Source of the DNA: Rhizobium sophoriradicis
GTDB taxonomy: Bacteria > Pseudomonadota > Alphaproteobacteria > Rhizobiales > Rhizobiaceae
Length of the DNA stretch: 64,000 bases
Reading direction: 5' to 3'
Assembly (NCBI RefSeq): GCF_003939025.1
Contig: NZ_RQIH01000009.1
Span: forward strand, 124,001 to 188,000
The notes under the pieces were generated by a model. That model made no database searches, was not told the DNA's origin, and worked only from the letters and a program-made list of their open reading frames with translations. Below, in pieces: positions 36,907-45,998 of the stretch. How positions within the stretch are numbered: position 1 is the first letter of the stretch; every line of letters begins with the position of its first letter. A program made the position numbers and the translations under genes.

Positions 36907-36937
36907 AGGGCGGTGCAGTGATGCGCCGCCCTTTTTT
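36907..36937 (+). terminator. Terminator after chemoreceptor gene
   Basis: AGGGCGG (36907-36913) pairs with CCGCCCT (36926-36932) and is followed by a run of six Ts, a classic Rho-independent terminator 30 bases after the stop. Confidence 0.85.
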
Positions 36938-37022
36938 CGTTGGTGGACGAACCGGTATGATCAGCTCGAGAAGCGTAGTGTCATCCGCTCTGTCGACGGC
37001 GAGTTTGGCTGGGGCATCTCCT

Positions 37023-37122
37023 CACTCTCCGTCATCCTCGGCCTTGAGCCGAGGATCCATGCCACCCACGCTGGTGGATGCGGTGTGGATGCTCGGCTCA
37101 AGGCCGAGCATGACGGAGGGTG
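37023..37122. repeat. Second repeat family, copy 1 (nested palindrome)
   Basis: The outer ends CACTCTCCGTCAT and ATGACGGAGGGTG are complementary. Inside are CCTCGGC-CTTGA-GCCGAGG and GCTCGGC-TCAAG-GCCGAGC hairpins. A second copy lies at 55963-56062. It sits downstream of the chemoreceptor gene. Confidence 0.85.
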
Positions 37123-37164
37123 GGGTGGCTGCTGGAGCAAGTACAGCGATGGACGGCGGAAACC

Positions 37165-37334
37165 CGCGGCCCCCCTCATCCGCCTGCCGGCACCTTTTGC
37201 CCGAGGGGAGAAGAGATATGCCGCAACGTCTCGATTCCCTCTTCTCCCCTCGGGGGTCCGAAGGACGGGCCGAGACGAGTGGCTCGGCCCAGGCATAGGT
37301 GCCCGTAGGGCGGATGAGGGGGCCACACGGCGCA
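37165..37334. repeat. RIME-like repeat, copy F
   Basis: The ends are GCGGCCCCCCTCATCCGCC and GGCGGATGAGGGGGCCACAC. Between them are CTCCCCTCGGGG-type stems and an extra module (37252-37295) that also occurs inverted in copy G. It lies just downstream of the dxs stop. Confidence 0.85.
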
Positions 37335-37349
37335 CCCTCACAAAGTCAC

Positions 37350-39266
37350 TTACCCCGCCACCCCAACCGCAACCCCGCGGCCCAGCGCCCGGAACACGGT
37401 CGAGACGATTCCTGCACGATCCAACCCGGCATGCGCGTTCATCGCTTCCGGCTTGGCTTGTTCCATCCAGATATCAGGCATGACCAGCGAGCGGATTTTC
37501 AGGCCGTTGTCGAGCAGGCCCTCGCTTGAGAGATATTGCATTACCTGGCTGCCGAAGCCGCCGACGGAGCCTTCCTCGACGGTGATCAGCATCTCGTGGT
37601 GGCGGGCAAGCTGGCGGATCAGATCGTGGTCGAGAGGCTTGGCGAAACGCGCATCGGCGACCGTGGTCGACAGGCCGGCGGCCTCGAGATCCTCGGCGGC
37701 AAGCAGGCAGTCGGCAAGCCGGGTGCCGAAGGAAAGCAGCGCCACCTTGGTGCCTTCCTTGACGATGCGGCCCTTGCCGATCTGCAGGATTTCGCCGCGC
37801 GCCGGCATGTCGACGCCGACACCTTCGCCACGGGGATAACGGAACGAGATCGGTCCGGCGTCATAGGCGACGGCGGTGCGCACCATGTGCTTGAGTTCGG
37901 CCTCGTCGGCAGCCGCCATCACCACGAAGCCGGGCAGGGTGGTGAGGAAGGCGGTGTCGAAGGAGCCGGCATGGGTCGGGCCGTCGGCGCCGACGAAGCC
38001 GGCGCGGTCGATCGGAAAACGCACCGGCAGTCCCTGGATCGCCACGTCGTGCACGACCTGGTCATAGGCGCGCTGCAGGAAGGTGGAATAGAGCGCCGCG
38101 AACGGCTTGTAGCCCTCGGCCGCAAGCCCGGCGGCGAAGGTCACCGCATGCTGTTCGGCGATGCCGACATCGAAGCAGCGCGACGGGAAGGCTTCGGCAA
38201 ACTTGTCGAGGCCGGTACCATTCGGCATGGCGGCGGTGATGCCGACGATCTTGTCGTCAAGCGCGGCCTCCTGCACCAGCGCCTCGGCAAAGACGCTGGT
38301 ATAGCTCGGCGCGTTGGGTTTGACCCGGGCCTGGGCGCCGGTGATGACATCGAACTTGTTGACGCCGTGATATTTGTCGGCGGCGGCTTCGGCTGGCGGA
38401 TAGCCCTTGCCCTTCTGGGTGACGACATGGATCAGCACCGGTCCGCGGGCATTGTCGCGCACATTGCGCAGCACCGGCAAAAGATGGTCGAAGGAATGGC
38501 CGTCGATCGGCCCGATGTGATAAAAGCCCATTTCCTCGAACATCGTGCCGCCGGTGACATAACCGCGCGCATGCTCGACGGCGCGGGTGATGGCGCGATC
38601 GATGTTCTTGCCGAGATAGGCCGTCAGCTTCTTGCCGAAATCACGGAAGCCCATATAGGTGCGCCCCGAGGCGAGGCGGGCGAGATAGGCGCTCATCGCG
38701 CCTGTCGGCGGCGCGATCGACATGTCGTTGTCGTTGAGGATGACGATGAGCCGCGCATCGAGCGCGCCGGCATTGTTCAGCGCCTCATAGGCCATGCCGG
38801 CCGACATCGCCCCGTCGCCGATGACGGCGATGACGCGGCGATCGGTCTTGTCGAGATCGGCGGCGATCGCCATGCCGAGGCCGGCGGAGATCGAGGTCGA
38901 GGAATGCGCCGCGCCGAACGGATCATATTCGCTCTCCGCCCGGCGGGTGAAGCCGGACAGCCCGTTTTCCTGGCGCAGCGTCCGGATGCGGTCACGCCGG
39001 CCGGTGAGTATCTTGTGCGGATAACATTGATGGCCCACATCGAAGATCAGCCGGTCGTCAGGCGTGTCGAAGACGCTGTGGATGGCGATCGTCAGCTCGA
39101 CCACGCCGAGACCGGCGCCGAGATGACCGCCGGTGCGCGACACCGCATCGATCATTTCGTCGCGAACCTCGCGGGCGAGCTGCGGCAGGTCGCGATCCTC
39201 GAGCTTGCGCAGGTCGGCAGGGTAAGTGACCTGGTCGAGCAGAGGGGTCTTCGGCGGATGTGTCAC
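37350..39266 (-). CDS. dxs: 1-deoxy-D-xylulose-5-phosphate synthase
   Basis: The 638-residue thiamine-diphosphate enzyme condenses pyruvate and glyceraldehyde 3-phosphate in the first step of the MEP isoprenoid pathway. Conserved elements are [20 protein letters not shown] near residue 46, [16 protein letters not shown] near 74, the ThDP/Mg motif [20 protein letters not shown] near 148, [15 protein letters not shown] near 178, and the transketolase C-terminal region ([20 protein letters not shown] near 420). The start is a GTG at 39266. Length is normal. Confidence 0.97.
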   Translation of the reverse strand: MTHPPKTPLLDQVTYPADLRKLEDRDLPQLAREVRDEMIDAVSRTGGHLGAGLGVVELTIAIHSVFDTPDDRLIFDVGHQCYPHKILTGRRDRIRTLRQENGLSGFTRRAESEYDPFGAAHSSTSISAGLGMAIAADLDKTDRRVIAVIGDGAMSAGMAYEALNNAGALDARLIVILNDNDMSIAPPTGAMSAYLARLASGRTYMGFRDFGKKLTAYLGKNIDRAITRAVEHARGYVTGGTMFEEMGFYHIGPIDGHSFDHLLPVLRNVRDNARGPVLIHVVTQKGKGYPPAEAAADKYHGVNKFDVITGAQARVKPNAPSYTSVFAEALVQEAALDDKIVGITAAMPNGTGLDKFAEAFPSRCFDVGIAEQHAVTFAAGLAAEGYKPFAALYSTFLQRAYDQVVHDVAIQGLPVRFPIDRAGFVGADGPTHAGSFDTAFLTTLPGFVVMAAADEAELKHMVRTAVAYDAGPISFRYPRGEGVGVDMPARGEILQIGKGRIVKEGTKVALLSFGTRLADCLLAAEDLEAAGLSTTVADARFAKPLDHDLIRQLARHHEMLITVEEGSVGGFGSQVMQYLSSEGLLDNGLKIRSLVMPDIWMEQAKPEAMNAHAGLDRAGIVSTVFRALGRGVAVGVAG

Positions 39267-39552
39267 GGGCGGGCGCTCTTTCTTACTTTTCCTTGTACCG
39301 CTTTATTCGATTAGAACGAGGCAAAACAAGTGATTTCAGGAACCGAAGGTTTTCACCTTAGAGCATGGCGGAAAAATGTGTGAGCGGTTTCGGGAGATAT
39401 CACATTCTATTTCCGTGAGTTGCATTCGCCTGTTCTTGGCCGCGTCGCGCCCTGGTTTTCCGCCGCCGATCGAACGCGCAACCCGCAGCGAGCGGCTTGA
39501 ATATGACACGGAATGGTAGCACTGTTGCCGCGCTGGGCTGGGGGATCAGGTC
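39267..39552. other. Divergent promoter region, dxs and PLD-like gene
   Basis: No gene is seen. The stretch 39358-39403, beginning TTAGAGCATGGCGGAAAAAT, resembles a dispersed rhizobial intergenic motif I recall as TAGAGCATGATGCCGAAAA, followed here by GTGTGAGCGGTTTCGG. It may be a decayed repeat copy. Confidence 0.4.
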
Positions 39553-41532
39553 ATGGGAACGATTGTTGCAGCGCATGCCTATGTGAACAACGAGGTCGCC
39601 TATGTGGCCTGGGATATCGACGCCAAGATCGACGGATGCCTTGGCTTCGAGGTCGTCCGCGTCTATCTGGACGAGCAGGGAAACGTGGCAAGAAGATCCG
39701 ATGGCAGCGAGGATCGTGTGACCTGCGCCGCCTGGGTCGCCTTCAAGGGGCAGCGCAATCCGCATTGGCTGCCTCAGACGACGTCGCTCTGGCCGGTGCA
39801 GAAGCTTTCCTGGCGCGATCTGACGCTGCGCAAGCGGCGCAACGAGATGCGGCGGCGGCCGGCCGAGGTGCGGGTGCGCTACGAGATCCGCCCGCTCGGC
39901 GATCTGAAGCCGGGCATGTTGGCGGCCCCCGACCCGACGCCGGCGCTTGTCGAGATCAACAAGCGGGACGACAACGGCAGGCCGATCAAGAAGGCTGACG
40001 GCACCTTCGAGAAAATCGCAGTCAAGGCCTATGACGGGCCGCCGCGGCCACTCGGTTATCTCGGGCCGGCTGTCGCCTCCAACCCGGTCCATGTGACGCG
40101 CAAGCGCGGCCAGTTCGAATCCACCTTCACCAACGGCATCCTCGCCGCCCAGTGGCTGCGCAACGTCCTGCTGGAAGACGGTGTGAAACAGCCGAACGAG
40201 CTGATCGACATGATCTCCAATCCGGCGAACGGCATCCGCAAATATCTCGCCGGCGATGTCATTCCGATGCTCAGGGAATACTTGAATGCGCCCGGCCGGT
40301 ACCTTGTCGCGCTCTACGAGCTCGAGGACAAGGAGCTGCTCGACCTGCTGCTTGCCAACAAGGACAAGCTGCGCATCATTCTGGCCAATACGGGAAAGGT
40401 CGGAGACGAGTGGGATGTGCGCAATGCTCACGCACGCCAGGCGCTGATCGATGCGGGCGTCGAAATTCACCACCGAATGTTCAACAATTCGAGCCAGATC
40501 GGCCATAACAAATTTGTCGTGCACATCCCGTCGGACGGGACTGACCGCAGCGTCTTCACCGGCAGCACCAACTGGACGGCCACGGGACTTGCCGGCCAAT
40601 CCAACAACGCCTTGATCGTCCGCAACGATGCGGTTGCCGCGGCCTATGTCGCTTACTGGGAGCGGATGCTGGAGGACAATACGACGCTGGAAGCACCCGT
40701 CGAATTCGACGACGGCATGCCCGACAACCAGCAGAGCAAGGCGTTCCGGCGCTCGAACGAGGCGCCGTCCATTGTGCCCACCGGCAATGGCGCTTCGGTC
40801 GAAACGTGGTTCTCGCCGAACATGCAAAGCCGCAGAAAGGGCAAGGAGACGCCGCCGGATCTTCGCGAGGTCTACCGGCTGATGCGCCGTGCCGAGCACG
40901 CGGTGCTGTTTCTGGCCTTCTATCCCGGCCAGTCGGGCCGGGATTGCATCGTCGGCGAGGCGATCGATATCGGCCTCAAGGATCAGAAGCTGATCGTCAC
41001 CGGCGCCGTGTCCAGCGCTCAGGCCATGCCTAATTACGTCGCCGGCAAGAAGAACGATCCCGACGACGAGGACGACGATACCGAGTCCATCTCGCCTCAT
41101 ACCTTCGACGAGGCCAATGTCTCCATTGTCCGCGCCTCGCGCATCGACGACCGCCAGCTGCTGGCGGATTTCGGCGCCGAGGAACTGACGGCCAAGAAGG
41201 TCGGCGCCATCATTCACGACAAGGTGCTGGTGATCGATCCCCTGTCGGACGATTGCGCCGTCGTGCTCGGCAGCCACAATCTCGGCTTCAAGGCCTCCTA
41301 CGCCAATGACGAGAACATGCTGATCGTCAAGGGCGACCGGGCGCTGGCCGAGGCCTATGCCGTCCATATTCTCGATGTCTATGATCACTACCGCTTCCGT
41401 GCCGTCGAGGCGGAGCTGAAGCGTCAGGGCAAGAAGGGCTGGTCGGGCTTTCTCAATGTCGATGACAGCTGGCAGGACCGCTACGTCAACCGCACCAAGG
41501 GTGCGCTGATGCGCTATTTCGCGGCGGGTTGA
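39553..41532 (+). CDS. Phospholipase D-like protein with two HKD half-motifs
   Basis: The 659-residue protein has no signal peptide or membrane helix and should be cytosolic. The first ~190 residues are not recognised and may form a beta-rich domain. Two PLD catalytic half-sites follow: HNKFVVHIPSDGTDRSVFTG near residue 318 with GSTNWTATGL, and HDKVLVIDPLSDD near 555 with LGSHNLGFKASY. Having two such motifs on one chain suggests an intact PLD-superfamily active site, for phospholipid or nucleic-acid phosphodiesters. An acidic stretch (DDEDDDTESIS) separates the halves. It lies alone between dxs and the pirin gene. The substrate is unknown. Confidence 0.8.
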   Translation: MGTIVAAHAYVNNEVAYVAWDIDAKIDGCLGFEVVRVYLDEQGNVARRSDGSEDRVTCAAWVAFKGQRNPHWLPQTTSLWPVQKLSWRDLTLRKRRNEMRRRPAEVRVRYEIRPLGDLKPGMLAAPDPTPALVEINKRDDNGRPIKKADGTFEKIAVKAYDGPPRPLGYLGPAVASNPVHVTRKRGQFESTFTNGILAAQWLRNVLLEDGVKQPNELIDMISNPANGIRKYLAGDVIPMLREYLNAPGRYLVALYELEDKELLDLLLANKDKLRIILANTGKVGDEWDVRNAHARQALIDAGVEIHHRMFNNSSQIGHNKFVVHIPSDGTDRSVFTGSTNWTATGLAGQSNNALIVRNDAVAAAYVAYWERMLEDNTTLEAPVEFDDGMPDNQQSKAFRRSNEAPSIVPTGNGASVETWFSPNMQSRRKGKETPPDLREVYRLMRRAEHAVLFLAFYPGQSGRDCIVGEAIDIGLKDQKLIVTGAVSSAQAMPNYVAGKKNDPDDEDDDTESISPHTFDEANVSIVRASRIDDRQLLADFGAEELTAKKVGAIIHDKVLVIDPLSDDCAVVLGSHNLGFKASYANDENMLIVKGDRALAEAYAVHILDVYDHYRFRAVEAELKRQGKKGWSGFLNVDDSWQDRYVNRTKGALMRYFAAG

Positions 41533-41546
41533 ATTGTCTGCCGCCG

Positions 41547-42470
41547 TCAGCCTTCCGGCAGCGGCACGAATTCCTCCTCGTCGCCGGGAACGATATCGAA
41601 GCGGCCGGTGCGCCATTCCTCCTTGGCCTTTTCGATCCGTTCCTTCGAGGAAGAGACGAAATTCCACCAGATATAGCGCTTCGAGTTCAGCGCCGCGCCG
41701 CCGAAGAGCATCAGATGGCAGCCGTCGCTGCCGGCTTCGAGCGTGATCGGATCGCCCGGCCGGAAGACCAGCAGCTGATCGGCGGCGAAACGGTCGCCCG
41801 ATATGACGACCTCGCCGGAGAGCACATAGACGGCGCGCTCCTCATGGCCCGCGCCGAAGGGAAAGCGCACGCCGGGTTGCAGGTTGAGATCGACATAGAG
41901 CGTGTCGGAGAAGGTGCCGACCGGCGATGTCATGCCTTCGAACGAGCCGATGACGACCCGCCCGCGCACGCCTGATGTTTCGATCAGCGGCATCTCTGTC
42001 TTTTGCGTATGGGCGAAGGAAGGATCGATCTCCTCCTTGTCGTCGGGCAGCGCCAGCCAGGTCTGCAGCCCCGACATCAGCAGCGGATGGCCGCGCAGAT
42101 TGTCGGGCGTGCGCTCGGAATGCACGATGCCGCGGCCCGCCGTCATCAGGTTGATGTCGCCGGGGCGAATAACCTTTTCGGTACCGAGGCTGTCGCGATG
42201 GCGGATCTCACCGTCGAAGAGATAGGTGACGGTCGACAGGCCGATATGCGGATGCGGCTTGACGTCGAGCGCCTCGTTCGGCTTCAGGATCGCCGGCCCC
42301 ATGCGGTCGAAGAAGATGAACGGCCCGACCAGCCGCCGCTGCCTTGTCGGCAGCGCGCGCCGCACCTGAAAGCCGCCGATATCACTGGTGCGCGGAATGA
42401 TCAGATTCTCGATCGCATCACAGGCGAAGGCGTCGCCGGGCAGGGGATCTTTGCCTGGAAAGAAGGACAT
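41547..42470 (-). CDS. Pirin family protein
   Basis: The 307-residue bicupin has FIFFDRMGPAILKPNEALDV near residue 50, KPHPHIGLSTVTYLFDGEIR near 70 (the metal-binding His cluster) and the RGIVHSERTP motif near 115. The C-terminal cupin includes PFGAGHEERAVYVLSGEV. Pirins bind a metal and some have quercetinase activity, but roles vary. Its stop is 15 bases from that of the convergent PLD-like gene. Confidence 0.93.
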   Translation of the reverse strand: MSFFPGKDPLPGDAFACDAIENLIIPRTSDIGGFQVRRALPTRQRRLVGPFIFFDRMGPAILKPNEALDVKPHPHIGLSTVTYLFDGEIRHRDSLGTEKVIRPGDINLMTAGRGIVHSERTPDNLRGHPLLMSGLQTWLALPDDKEEIDPSFAHTQKTEMPLIETSGVRGRVVIGSFEGMTSPVGTFSDTLYVDLNLQPGVRFPFGAGHEERAVYVLSGEVVISGDRFAADQLLVFRPGDPITLEAGSDGCHLMLFGGAALNSKRYIWWNFVSSSKERIEKAKEEWRTGRFDIVPGDEEEFVPLPEG

Positions 42471-42549
42471 GACGGGTCTCCGCTTTTAAAGGATGTCGGC
42501 CACAGATAGCGCCTCACACCTCGCGCGTCCAATCGAGATAGGCTTGCGC

Positions 42550-43317
42550 TCAGATGGCAGTGAAGCCGTTATCGACGAAGAGGTGGGCGCCGTTGACGAA
42601 ATTCGACTCGTCGCTGGCGAGATAAAGGGCGGCGCGCGCCACATCCTCCGGCTCGCCGATCCGGCCCTGCTGCGCGGCGATGGCGGCATCCGAGACATCG
42701 ACGCCGAGCGCCTGCAGGTCGGCCACCTCGCGCAACCCGTGCGGCGTGCGGATGAAGCCGGGGCAGACGGCATTACAGCGGATGTTGCGGTCGCGGAATT
42801 CCACCGCAATCGCCCGGGCAAACATATGCACGGCGCCCTTGGTCGTGTCGTAGAGCACCTCCATCGGCGTGGCGGCGACCGCCGAGATCGACGAGGTACA
42901 GACGATCGATCCACCGCCCGCGGCAATCATCTTCGGCAGCACGGCCTTGGTCATCAGGAACATCGAGCGCACATTGACGGCGTGCAGCCAGTCCCATTCC
43001 TGAAGCGTCGTTTCCAGGAAGGGCTTGATGACGATCGTGCCGGCATGGTTGAAGAGCACGGTCACCGCGCCGTAGCGTTCCTCGACGCCGGCGACGGCGG
43101 CATTGACAGCGGCTTCATCCGAAACATCGGCCGTCCAGCAATCGGCCTCGCCGCCGGCATTGCGGATCGCCTTGACGGTCTCATCAGCCGCTTCGCCGTT
43201 GCGGTCGATGATCGCGACACGCGCGCCTTCGGCTGCAAACAGCTTGGAGGCGGCACCGCCCATGCCGGTGGCGCCGCCCGAGATGATGGCGACCTTGCCC
43301 TTCAATCTATCCGTCAT
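42550..43317 (-). CDS. SDR family oxidoreductase
   Basis: The 255-residue protein has AIISGGATGMGGAASKLFAA at the N-terminus (cofactor motif GGATGMGG), NHAGTIVIKP near residue 90 where most SDRs have NNAG, a conserved Ser in STSSISAVAA near 140, and YDTTKGAVHMFARAIA near 155 as YxxxK. RCNAVCPGFIRTPHG follows. An aspartate after the second strand (AIIDRNGE) favours NAD over NADP. It is a classical SDR; the substrate cannot be named. It lies 79 bases upstream of the pirin gene. Confidence 0.92.
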   Translation of the reverse strand: MTDRLKGKVAIISGGATGMGGAASKLFAAEGARVAIIDRNGEAADETVKAIRNAGGEADCWTADVSDEAAVNAAVAGVEERYGAVTVLFNHAGTIVIKPFLETTLQEWDWLHAVNVRSMFLMTKAVLPKMIAAGGGSIVCTSSISAVAATPMEVLYDTTKGAVHMFARAIAVEFRDRNIRCNAVCPGFIRTPHGLREVADLQALGVDVSDAAIAAQQGRIGEPEDVARAALYLASDESNFVNGAHLFVDNGFTAI

Positions 43318-43403
43318 TTGTCTATCCCCTCATGGTTCTGGAGGGGATCATAGATCGGACGCAAGCCGATCGCCAAGCGGCTTCGAAAGGCTGCTCCGAT
43401 CGT

Positions 43404-43661
43404 TCAGGCGCCGTCCAGCGGCTCGACGCCCTGCGGCTTGCCGGCGCGGTCGAGCCGGATCTTCTCGATGCGGTTTTCGGCGGCCGAAAGCAGCGTCTCG
43501 CAATGTTTCTTCAGTGCTTCGCCGCGCTCGTAGATCTCGATCGATTCATCCAGCGCCACGTCGCCGCGTTCCAGCCGGGCGACGATGCTTTCGAGTTCGG
43601 CGACCGCCTTTTCGAAGGAAAGGCCCGATACCTCAGGCTTGGCGCTGTCAGTCATTCTCAA
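43404..43661 (-). CDS. xseB: Exodeoxyribonuclease VII small subunit
   Basis: The 85-residue protein matches XseB in size and sequence: [20 protein letters not shown] and [20 protein letters not shown] form its paired helices. It partners XseA in single-strand DNA degradation. Its ATG overlaps the stop of the upstream deacetylase-family gene by four bases (ATGA), so the two are coupled. In many rhizobia dxs follows xseB; here an SDR, a pirin and a PLD-like gene intervene. Confidence 0.93.
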   Translation of the reverse strand: MRMTDSAKPEVSGLSFEKAVAELESIVARLERGDVALDESIEIYERGEALKKHCETLLSAAENRIEKIRLDRAGKPQGVEPLDGA

Positions 43662-44593
43662 CCCTTCATCATTCGCAGAATATGCATGCCCGCCGATTCG
43701 GCGAGACCTTCGAGATCATAGCCGCCTTCGAGCAGGCTGACGACCCGGTTCTTCGCGTGCCGGTCGGCCAGTTCCAGGACGCGGCCGGTCGCCCAGTCGA
43801 AGTCCTCGCCCGTCAGGTTGATCTGCGCTAAGGGATCGCGGTGATGGGCGTCGAAACCGGCCGAGATGATGATCAGATCCGGCCGGAAATCGTCAAGCGC
43901 CGGCAGCACGCGCGATTTGAACGCCTCGCGGAAATGGTCGCTGCCGACATTCGGCGACAGCGGCGCGTTGACGATGGTATTGTGCTTGCCCTTCTCCTCT
44001 TTGGCGCCGCTGCCGGGATAAAGCGGCATCTGATGTGTCGAGCAGAACAGCACGGAAGCATCGTCCCAGAAGATGTCCTGGGTGCCGTTGCCGTGGTGGA
44101 CGTCCCAGTCGACGATGGCGACACGCTCGGCGCCATGCCTTTTCTGCGCGTGGCGGGCGGCGATCGCCGCATTGTTGAAGAAGCAGAAGCCCATCGCCGT
44201 CGTCTTCTCGGCATGGTGCCCGGGCGGGCGGGCGGCGACGAAAACATTGTCGGCGGCACCGGAAAAAACGTCGTCCACCGCCGCCATCGCGCCGCCGATC
44301 CCGGTCAGCGCCGCCTGCAGGCTCTTGACGCTGGCATAGGTATCGGCCTCCAGCTGGGTGATCCGATCGTCCTCCTCGGGGATCTCCCGCATGACGGCCA
44401 TCAGGTGCTCTTCCGGATGCGCCAGCAGCACCGCATCCTCGCTCGCCTGCGGCGCCTGTCGGCGCTGCAGCCGCTCGAAATTCGGATGTTCCAGCGCCAC
44501 ATTGATGGCGCGGATCCGATCCGATCGCTCCGGATGGCCGGAAGGCGTCACATGTTCCAGGAAGATCGGGTGTTCATAAAGACGGGTGCTCAT
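43658..44593 (-). CDS. Histone deacetylase family protein
   Basis: The 311-residue protein belongs to the class II-like HDAC/acetylpolyamine amidohydrolase superfamily. Visible active-site elements are [20 protein letters not shown] near residue 120, [16 protein letters not shown] near 160 (Zn-binding Asp-x-His and the His pair), and [16 protein letters not shown] near 240. It is a cytosolic zinc hydrolase whose substrate in bacteria may be an acetylated polyamine, protein or other amide. It is translationally coupled to xseB. Confidence 0.92.
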   Translation of the reverse strand: MSTRLYEHPIFLEHVTPSGHPERSDRIRAINVALEHPNFERLQRRQAPQASEDAVLLAHPEEHLMAVMREIPEEDDRITQLEADTYASVKSLQAALTGIGGAMAAVDDVFSGAADNVFVAARPPGHHAEKTTAMGFCFFNNAAIAARHAQKRHGAERVAIVDWDVHHGNGTQDIFWDDASVLFCSTHQMPLYPGSGAKEEKGKHNTIVNAPLSPNVGSDHFREAFKSRVLPALDDFRPDLIIISAGFDAHHRDPLAQINLTGEDFDWATGRVLELADRHAKNRVVSLLEGGYDLEGLAESAGMHILRMMKG

Positions 44594-44781
44594 GGAGACA
44601 CTCTATCGGCCGCTTGTGTCATGTTCCACAGCAGATGGGGCATCGCAGGACGATTTCAACAAGCGCTCCGCCGCACCATCCCGCCGGCGGCGGCATTATA
44701 AATTCCTGTCATCTCAGCCGTTTACTTCAAAAAACCTCGTGCTACTGTCGTTAAAGGGGAATTTTGCAGGCAGAGTTGTTG

Positions 44782-45183
44782 ATGAGTCAGTCGAAACGCC
44801 CGGGTGTGACGGAAATACATGTGCCGTTTCGCGATGTCGATATGACCGGCCGGATGTTCCTGGCCTCCTATATTTCCTATGCCGAGTCCGTCATTGCGAG
44901 CTTCTGGTTGGCGCGGCCTGAAGTCGAGGACGAGCCGGTCTATAGCGCCAGCAAGTTTACCTGCATTCTCCACCGCCCGCTGCATTACGACGAGCCGGCG
45001 ATTTTCACCGCCGCCGTCGACAAGATCGGCGTGCGCTCGATCGGCTTCCTCGTTTCGATCGACACCGGCGAGGAGCGCGCCGCCGAGGTCGAGATCATCT
45101 GGCAGGCCCGCAGCCGCGAAGATCAGCAGCCGGTCTCGCTGCCGGAGGAAACACGCGACTGGCTCTATCGGTTCTTGGATTAG
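44782..45183 (+). CDS. Hotdog-fold acyl-CoA thioesterase
   Basis: The ATG at 44782 (MSQSKRPGVTEIHVPFRDVD) is preferred to a TTG at 44764. The 133 residues show the 4HBT-type hotdog pattern: FRDVDMTGRMFLASYISYAE with the catalytic acid region, then FTCILHRPLHYDEPAIF and IGVRSIGFLVSID strands. It would hydrolyse an acyl-CoA thioester. The substrate is unknown. It is convergent with matR (stop-to-stop distance six bases). Confidence 0.85.
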   Translation: MSQSKRPGVTEIHVPFRDVDMTGRMFLASYISYAESVIASFWLARPEVEDEPVYSASKFTCILHRPLHYDEPAIFTAAVDKIGVRSIGFLVSIDTGEERAAEVEIIWQARSREDQQPVSLPEETRDWLYRFLD

Positions 45184-45189
45184 GCAATT

Positions 45190-45840
45190 CTATCTCGCTG
45201 CCATGCTTGCGACCAGATCGCTGAACCTTTCTCCCTGAATGCCGACATGGGTTCGCAGCAGGCGGCGGGCTTCGTCTCCGTCTCCTGTAAAGATCGCATC
45301 GACGATGGCGCAATGTTCCGAGAAGGATGTCGACAGGCGGTTACGCACCCGCAACTGCAGACGGCGATAGGGCCGCAGGCGGCGATGCAATTGCGCACAT
45401 TGCTCCTGCAGGAAATCGCTGCGGCTCGCGGCGTAGATCGCCTTATGAAACTCCTCATTGTCATAATAATAGGCATCGCTGTCACCGGCAGCGGCTGATT
45501 TCTCGCAGCGGCCGTGAGTGGCGGTGATCGCTTCGCGTGACGCCTTGTCCAGCCGGCGTGCGGCGAGCGATCCGGCCAGGCCCTCGAGCTCGGCCATGAC
45601 CTCGAACATTTCGTAAATGCGGTGCGGCCCCGGATCGATCACGATGGCGCCGCGGCGCGGACGGATTTCGATCAGGCCGATCGCGTCGAGCTGCATCAAC
45701 GCCTCGCGCACCGGCGTCCGCGACACGCCGAACCGATTGGCTAGCACGGTTTCATCCAGCCGTTCGCCGGGGGCGAATTCGTAGGAAAGTATCGCATTTT
45801 CAATCTCATCCCGGAGCCACCGGCCGACATTCTCGGACAT
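45190..45840 (-). CDS. matR: GntR family regulator of malonate genes
   Basis: The start is the ATG at 45840 (MSENVGRWLRDEIENAILSY), with GAAGGAAG upstream. The 216-residue protein has a GntR winged helix (LANRFGVSRTPVREALMQLD near residue 37) and a FadR-like FCD ligand domain (YYYDNEEFHKAIYAASRSDF near 120). It is divergent from matA-matB-matC. In Rhizobium leguminosarum MatR represses this operon and malonate relieves it; the same arrangement supports the same role. Two operator-like sites lie in the intergenic region. Confidence 0.92.
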   Translation of the reverse strand: MSENVGRWLRDEIENAILSYEFAPGERLDETVLANRFGVSRTPVREALMQLDAIGLIEIRPRRGAIVIDPGPHRIYEMFEVMAELEGLAGSLAARRLDKASREAITATHGRCEKSAAAGDSDAYYYDNEEFHKAIYAASRSDFLQEQCAQLHRRLRPYRRLQLRVRNRLSTSFSEHCAIVDAIFTGDGDEARRLLRTHVGIQGERFSDLVASMAAR

Positions 45841-45871
45841 TTCTCGCGCTTCCTTCATACATAATTGCAGA

Positions 45872-45907
45872 TCTTGTATACACAAACGTTGACGTCGTGT
45901 ACGAAGA
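45872..45907. promoter_or_regulatory. Two MatR operator-like sites
   Basis: TCTTGTATACACAA (45872-45885) closely matches the TCTTGTA/TACACGA sequence I recall for the characterised MatR operator. A second, inverted and imperfect copy is TCGTGTACGAAGA (45895-45907). Together they sit between matR and matA and probably control both. Confidence 0.75.
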
Positions 45908-45998
45908 ATGGCAATGTACATACTACAGACGAAGCCCGGCGATGGGAAGCAGCTGGTCCAACGGCGCGCACACCGCCATCAGAAGAGAGGAGAATGGC

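Noticed and set aside
37023..37334. Possible CRISPR or phage attachment structure near dxs
   Set aside because: The repeats are two dispersed palindromic families with copies elsewhere, not regularly spaced direct repeats, and no integrase or cas gene is present.
37536..39314. 592-codon plus-strand frame opposite dxs
   Set aside because: The dxs reading is complete and conserved. The opposite frame has no domain and reflects codon bias only.
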